Source: UBA8516 sp035457865 (GTDB lineage Archaea; Thermoproteota; Nitrososphaeria; Nitrososphaerales; Nitrosopumilaceae). From it: DNA of 8,616 nucleotides. Below the pieces are notes generated by a model. The model saw only the letters and a list, made by a program, of their open reading frames with translations, did no database searches and was not told where the DNA came from. Position numbers and translations under genes: made by a program. Below, piece by piece: positions 6,651-8,616 of this stretch. Every line of letters starts with the position of its first letter. The first letter of the stretch is position 1. The stretch covers positions 1 to 8,616 of the forward strand of contig DATIAR010000101.1 of NCBI GenBank assembly GCA_035457865.1. Reading direction: 5' to 3'.

Positions 6651-7370
6651 GGAAATAAGTTCTGTAATTTCATTTCTAACAATACTTCCTTCTAAAAAAA
6701 ACGTAGATCTTGAGATGGTTGCAAAAAACATGCACCTATTTCCTGTTGCAGGCGCTATAATAGGCTTGATCATTGGAACAGCTGGATTTGGACTATCATC
6801 ATTTCTTGATCCTCTGATAGTTGGATTATTGCTTACTGGCTCTGTTGTGATTATAACTGGAATACATCATACTGACGCGCTGTGTGACTTTGCAGATGGT
6901 ATCATGACAAAAGGTACAAAGGAAAAAAATTACAATCCATGCGTGATCCAGCAGTAGGATCAGCTGGTGTAATAACAATAGTCTTGTATGCCGGAGGAAT
7001 GATCATGGCTATTTCCATGATGAAAGGGTTTGTACTTTTTCAAGCAATCTTACTAAGTGAACTTCTTGCCAAATTTGTTATGGTATTACAGGCAAACAGA
7101 GGCTCTTCAGCATGGCAGGGCCTGAGTTCTCCCTTCACACAATCGATGAAAGAAAAAAAGAAACTTGTCATAGCTGCTGCGATATCTGTTATACCTATAA
7201 TTGTAATTGGTGGAATGACAGGCATTGTTGTAATAGCAGCAGGAATGATATTATCACTAATACTTCTTGCTCTTGCAAATCGCAGTTTTGGAGGAATATC
7301 TGGCGACGTCTTTGGTGCAACAAATGAGCTTGTTAGACTCTCATCTCTTTTGATTTTTGCTTCAGTATGA
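6643..7370 (+). CDS. cobS: Adenosylcobinamide-GDP ribazoletransferase (cobalamin synthase), frame interrupted by a -1 shift
   Basis: CobS is a membrane enzyme that condenses adenosylcobinamide-GDP with alpha-ribazole (phosphate), placing the lower ligand. The first part runs from ATG 6643 (overlapping the cbiB end; GGTGG lies four bases upstream) and carries FLTILP (residues 11-16), FPVAGAIIGLIIG (33-45) and IHHTDALCDFADGI (74-87), equivalent to the metal-binding HLDGLADxxDG motif. It then runs into a TAG at 6955-6957. The second part continues in the -1 frame with MRDPAVGSAG (equivalent to MRDSRIGAFG) and GISGDVFGATNE near the end. Joined at the A-run 6923-6929, the protein is about 242 residues, the normal length. 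The two ORFs taken separately span 6643-6957 and 6939-7370. The break could be programmed slippage, a sequencing error in a homopolymer, or a recent mutation. Family identity is firm; functional status is not. Confidence 0.85.
6923..6930 (+). other. Slippery A-run where the cobS frame shifts -1
   Basis: Seven A's followed by T. In the upstream frame the codons are GAA AAA AAT, so A-AAA-AAT (6924-6930) fits the X-XXY-YYZ pattern for -1 ribosomal slippage. A slip, or one A added by RNA polymerase, yields E-K-K-L-Q-S-M-R-D-P, the sequence expected for intact CobS. A perfect 6-bp stem (TGATCC 6944-6949 with GGATCA 6957-6962, 7-base loop) begins 13 bases downstream. Whether slippage happens is inference. 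Confidence 0.45.
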
Positions 7371-7951
7371 TAGGACTAGTAATGTGTGGAGGTAAAGGTA
7401 CGAGGATGCAGACATCTAAGGAAAAACTTCTCCTCACATACAAAAATCCAATCATACAGCATGTTATATCGGCGCTGCAAGACTCTGGCTGCTTTTCAAA
7501 AATTGTGGCAGCTACGAGTCATAATGCACCAAGAACACGTGAATTTCTAACAAACTTGGGGGTTTTTACTATGGATACTGCAGGCAAAGGTTATGTTTAC
7601 GATCTTAACCAGATCTTGCACAACTTTGACGAATCCGTATTTGTAATATCTGGTGATCTACCTCTTTTAGATTTAGAAATAATAAAACAGATAGTACAAA
7701 AAACTAACACTAGTAATCCATGGACTACGGTTCTTATCAGTAAAGAATTTCTTGACTCGTTAAATTTAAAACAAGAATATACTGTGATTTATAACAAAAA
7801 ACAATATTCCTATAGTGGGATATCTGTAGTAGACACAACTAAACTAAAAGACATGAAATCTGTAGATGAAACATACATAATATTAGATGACAAAAGAATT
7901 GCACTTAATCTAAATACAAAAGAAGACTATGATTTACTCTGCGCTTCCTAA
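7367..7951 (+). CDS. cobY: Adenosylcobinamide-phosphate guanylyltransferase, archaeal type
   Basis: Transfers GMP from GTP to adenosylcobinamide phosphate, giving the adenosylcobinamide-GDP used by CobS. Archaea use CobY, unrelated to the bacterial kinase/guanylyltransferase CobU. The protein is a 194-residue nucleotidyltransferase of the MobA/GlmU fold, close to the roughly 196 residues of Methanocaldococcus CobY. The nucleotide loop is LVMCGGKGTRM (residues 4-14) with EKLL (19-22), and the metal-site segment is VISGDLPLLD (93-102). YSGISVVD further on (about residues 147-154) matches a CobY-like strand. The ATG overlaps the cobS stop (ATGA), and cluster position supports the role over MobA-type molybdenum cofactor transfer. 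Its 3' end overlaps rps27e by 18 bases on the opposite strand. Confidence 0.88.
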   Translation: MIGLVMCGGKGTRMQTSKEKLLLTYKNPIIQHVISALQDSGCFSKIVAATSHNAPRTREFLTNLGVFTMDTAGKGYVYDLNQILHNFDESVFVISGDLPLLDLEIIKQIVQKTNTSNPWTTVLISKEFLDSLNLKQEYTVIYNKKQYSYSGISVVDTTKLKDMKSVDETYIILDDKRIALNLNTKEDYDLLCAS

Positions 7952-8131
7952 TATCTTACCGTTTATCTTTGCGCGAGAACCAGTTGATTCTGCAAGAACG
8001 TTGCCACATGACTTGCATGTAACATTTGTAGCTACGTGAGAATATACTACACTTTCTTCGTTGCATTCATTACACTGTACTCTTTGAAACTTGCTAGCTG
8101 GTTTTGGAATTAAAATTTGACCTTTTTTCAT
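7934..8131 (-). CDS. rps27e: Small ribosomal subunit protein S27e
   Basis: An archaeal/eukaryal 30S protein with one C4 zinc finger. At 65 residues it is full length for the archaeal form. Cysteines C20-x2-C23 and C39-x2-C42 make the zinc site, and GNVLAESTGSRAKINGKIL (residues 43-61) is the conserved tail. Its ATG overlaps the rpl44e stop by one base (TAATG), so the two are co-translated, as is usual in archaea. Its last 18 bases are shared, antisense, with the end of cobY. In many archaea an eIF2-alpha gene follows; here the operon ends at S27e. Confidence 0.95.
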   Translation of the reverse strand: MKKGQILIPKPASKFQRVQCNECNEESVVYSHVATNVTCKSCGNVLAESTGSRAKINGKILGSAE

Positions 8132-8409
8132 TATGCTACCAACTCGAACTTTCTTAGTCTGATACCTGGTTTATTAAATTTCTTTTTACATTCTGGACAT
8201 GTCAATATTTGAGTAGCTTTCTTTGTAGTCTTTGCAGGCTTGGCAAGTTTTGGGAACTTTTGACCACCATAACCTTTCTTATCTTCAGCATGTCTTCTCT
8301 CACCTATAGCTGAACCTCTTCTCTTTCCTGCTTTGTATATGGAGACTTTCTGTAGTGTGTGTTTCTTACACTTGGGGCAATACCTTCTGATCTCCTTTGG
8401 CATGTTCAT
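8131..8409 (-). CDS. rpl44e: Large ribosomal subunit protein L44e
   Basis: An archaeal/eukaryal 50S protein (eukaryotic eL42/L36A family) near the E site. The 92 residues match the family. Two cysteine pairs, C11-x2-C14 and C71-x2-C74, bind zinc. The basic middle contains KKGYGGQKFPKLAKPAKTTKK (residues 44-64), where GYGGQ is the hallmark of the family. The start at 8409 (M-N-M-P-K) fits the usual M-x-x-P-K N-terminus better than the second Met at 8403. A TTTAAAT box about 28 bases upstream implies a leaderless or nearly leaderless transcript covering L44e and S27e. Confidence 0.95.
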   Translation of the reverse strand: MNMPKEIRRYCPKCKKHTLQKVSIYKAGKRRGSAIGERRHAEDKKGYGGQKFPKLAKPAKTTKKATQILTCPECKKKFNKPGIRLRKFELVA

Positions 8410-8433
8410 AAAAGAAGACCGTGCTTGACCGTA

Positions 8434-8440
8434 ATTTAAA
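8434..8440 (-). promoter_or_regulatory. BoxA/TATA element of rpl44e-rps27e
   Basis: TTTAAAT on the minus strand is centred about 28 bases before the rpl44e ATG at 8409. This is BoxA spacing for transcription starting at or within two bases of the start codon. No Shine-Dalgarno sequence precedes the ATG, consistent with leaderless translation. Confidence 0.5.
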
Positions 8441-8454
8441 CATCGCTTTGAATC

Positions 8455-8461
8455 TATAATA
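8455..8461 (+). promoter_or_regulatory. Candidate BoxA/TATA element of the adenine deaminase-like gene
   Basis: TATAATA is centred about 27 bases before the GTG at 8485. This would make the rightmost gene leaderless with a GTG start; with the ATG at 8509 the leader would be about 25 bases. The element is back-to-back with the rpl44e promoter. Confidence 0.4.
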
Positions 8462-8484
8462 GTATCAAAAACTGACTCTTATTC

Positions 8485-8616
8485 GTGAGATCAAGTTCAC
8501 TTGCTACGATGATTTCATCATTGAATTCTGTAGCAATGGGCAAGAAAAAAGCTGATCTAGTTTTAAAAAATTGCATGCATGTCAATGTGTATTCCAGAGA
8601 AATAATTCCAGAAACA
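8485..8616 (+). CDS. Adenine deaminase-like amidohydrolase, N-terminal fragment (runs off window)
   Basis: The open frame reaches the right edge. After an N-terminal stretch of about 20 residues (S-L-A-T-M-I-S-S-L-N-S-V-A-M-G), it reads KKADLVLKNCMHVNVYSREI. This matches the start of adenine deaminases, where a short helix precedes KADLVLKN-x-x-x-VNVF-x-x-EI at the opening of the amidohydrolase beta-sandwich. Such enzymes convert adenine to hypoxanthine and ammonia in purine salvage. Starts possible in frame are GTG 8485, ATG 8509 and ATG 8536. GTG 8485 was chosen because a TATA-like box lies about 27 bases upstream, but 8509 is nearly as good. The metal ligands lie outside the window, so only the N-terminal match supports this; another amidohydrolase (for example dihydroorotase-like) remains possible. 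Confidence 0.62.
   Translation, partial: MRSSSLATMISSLNSVAMGKKKADLVLKNCMHVNVYSREIIPET

Noticed and set aside
6944..6967. H-type pseudoknot downstream of the cobS slippery site
   Set aside because: Loop bases AGC (6950-6952) could pair with GCT (6963-6965), but both connecting loops would have zero length, which cannot span a 6-bp stem. The two pairings are better read as alternative hairpins, possibly a by-product of coding constraint.
7112..7327. Separate small Cys/Trp-rich protein in a third frame inside cobS
   Set aside because: The composition (strings of C, W and N) is typical of an off-frame reading of a membrane protein gene, and the CobS frame over the same bases is clearly conserved.
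7367..7951. Molybdenum cofactor guanylyltransferase (mobA)
   Set aside because: The fold and loop are shared, but the length, the overlap with cobS and the surrounding cobalamin genes fit CobY.

Overview
The window looks like a chromosomal segment of an ammonia-oxidising archaeon (Thaumarchaeota/Nitrososphaerota, probably a Nitrosopumilus-like lineage). It encodes archaeal-type ribosomal proteins S27e and L44e, an archaeal CobY guanylyltransferase in place of bacterial CobU, a modified-mevalonate-type UbiD decarboxylase and heme O synthase. It is AT-rich, packed with overlapping genes, and its promoters resemble archaeal BoxA/TATA sites placed so close to the genes that leaderless transcripts are likely. 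The lineage is inferred from gene content and protein style; no 16S gene is present.

Layout, left to right. Positions 1-1016 (+) hold the 3' part of a UbiD-family decarboxylase, probably anhydromevalonate phosphate decarboxylase of archaeal isoprenoid synthesis. It converges on ctaB (1054-1983, -), with a short palindrome between them. Upstream of ctaB, on the same strand, lie an Lrp/AsnC-type regulator (2042-2470, -) and an aspartate-semialdehyde dehydrogenase-family gene (2572-3648, -). A divergent 83-base gap then leads to a five-gene plus-strand cobalamin cluster (3732-7951): a CobD/CobC-type threonine-phosphate decarboxylase, a shortened cobyric acid synthase (CbiP), CbiB, CobS and CobY. 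Spacing is 1 base or overlaps throughout, so it is almost certainly one transcript. The cluster collides tail-to-tail with rps27e, which follows rpl44e on the minus strand (7934-8409). After a divergent promoter gap, the 5' end of an adenine deaminase-like amidohydrolase runs off the right edge.

The cobalamin genes form a coherent late pathway. CbiP amidates the corrin ring; the CobD-like enzyme makes aminopropanol phosphate; CbiB attaches it; CobY activates the product with GTP; CobS joins the lower-ligand nucleoside.

Two things in this cluster deserve attention. The CbiP protein has the complete synthetase domain and what looks like the family's C-terminal helix, but no glutamine amidotransferase domain. 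The cobS reading frame is broken at a run of seven A's, where a single -1 slip would restore a full-length protein of about 242 residues. No gap without a gene exceeds about 100 bases, and no tRNA, rRNA, CRISPR array or mobile element is evident.
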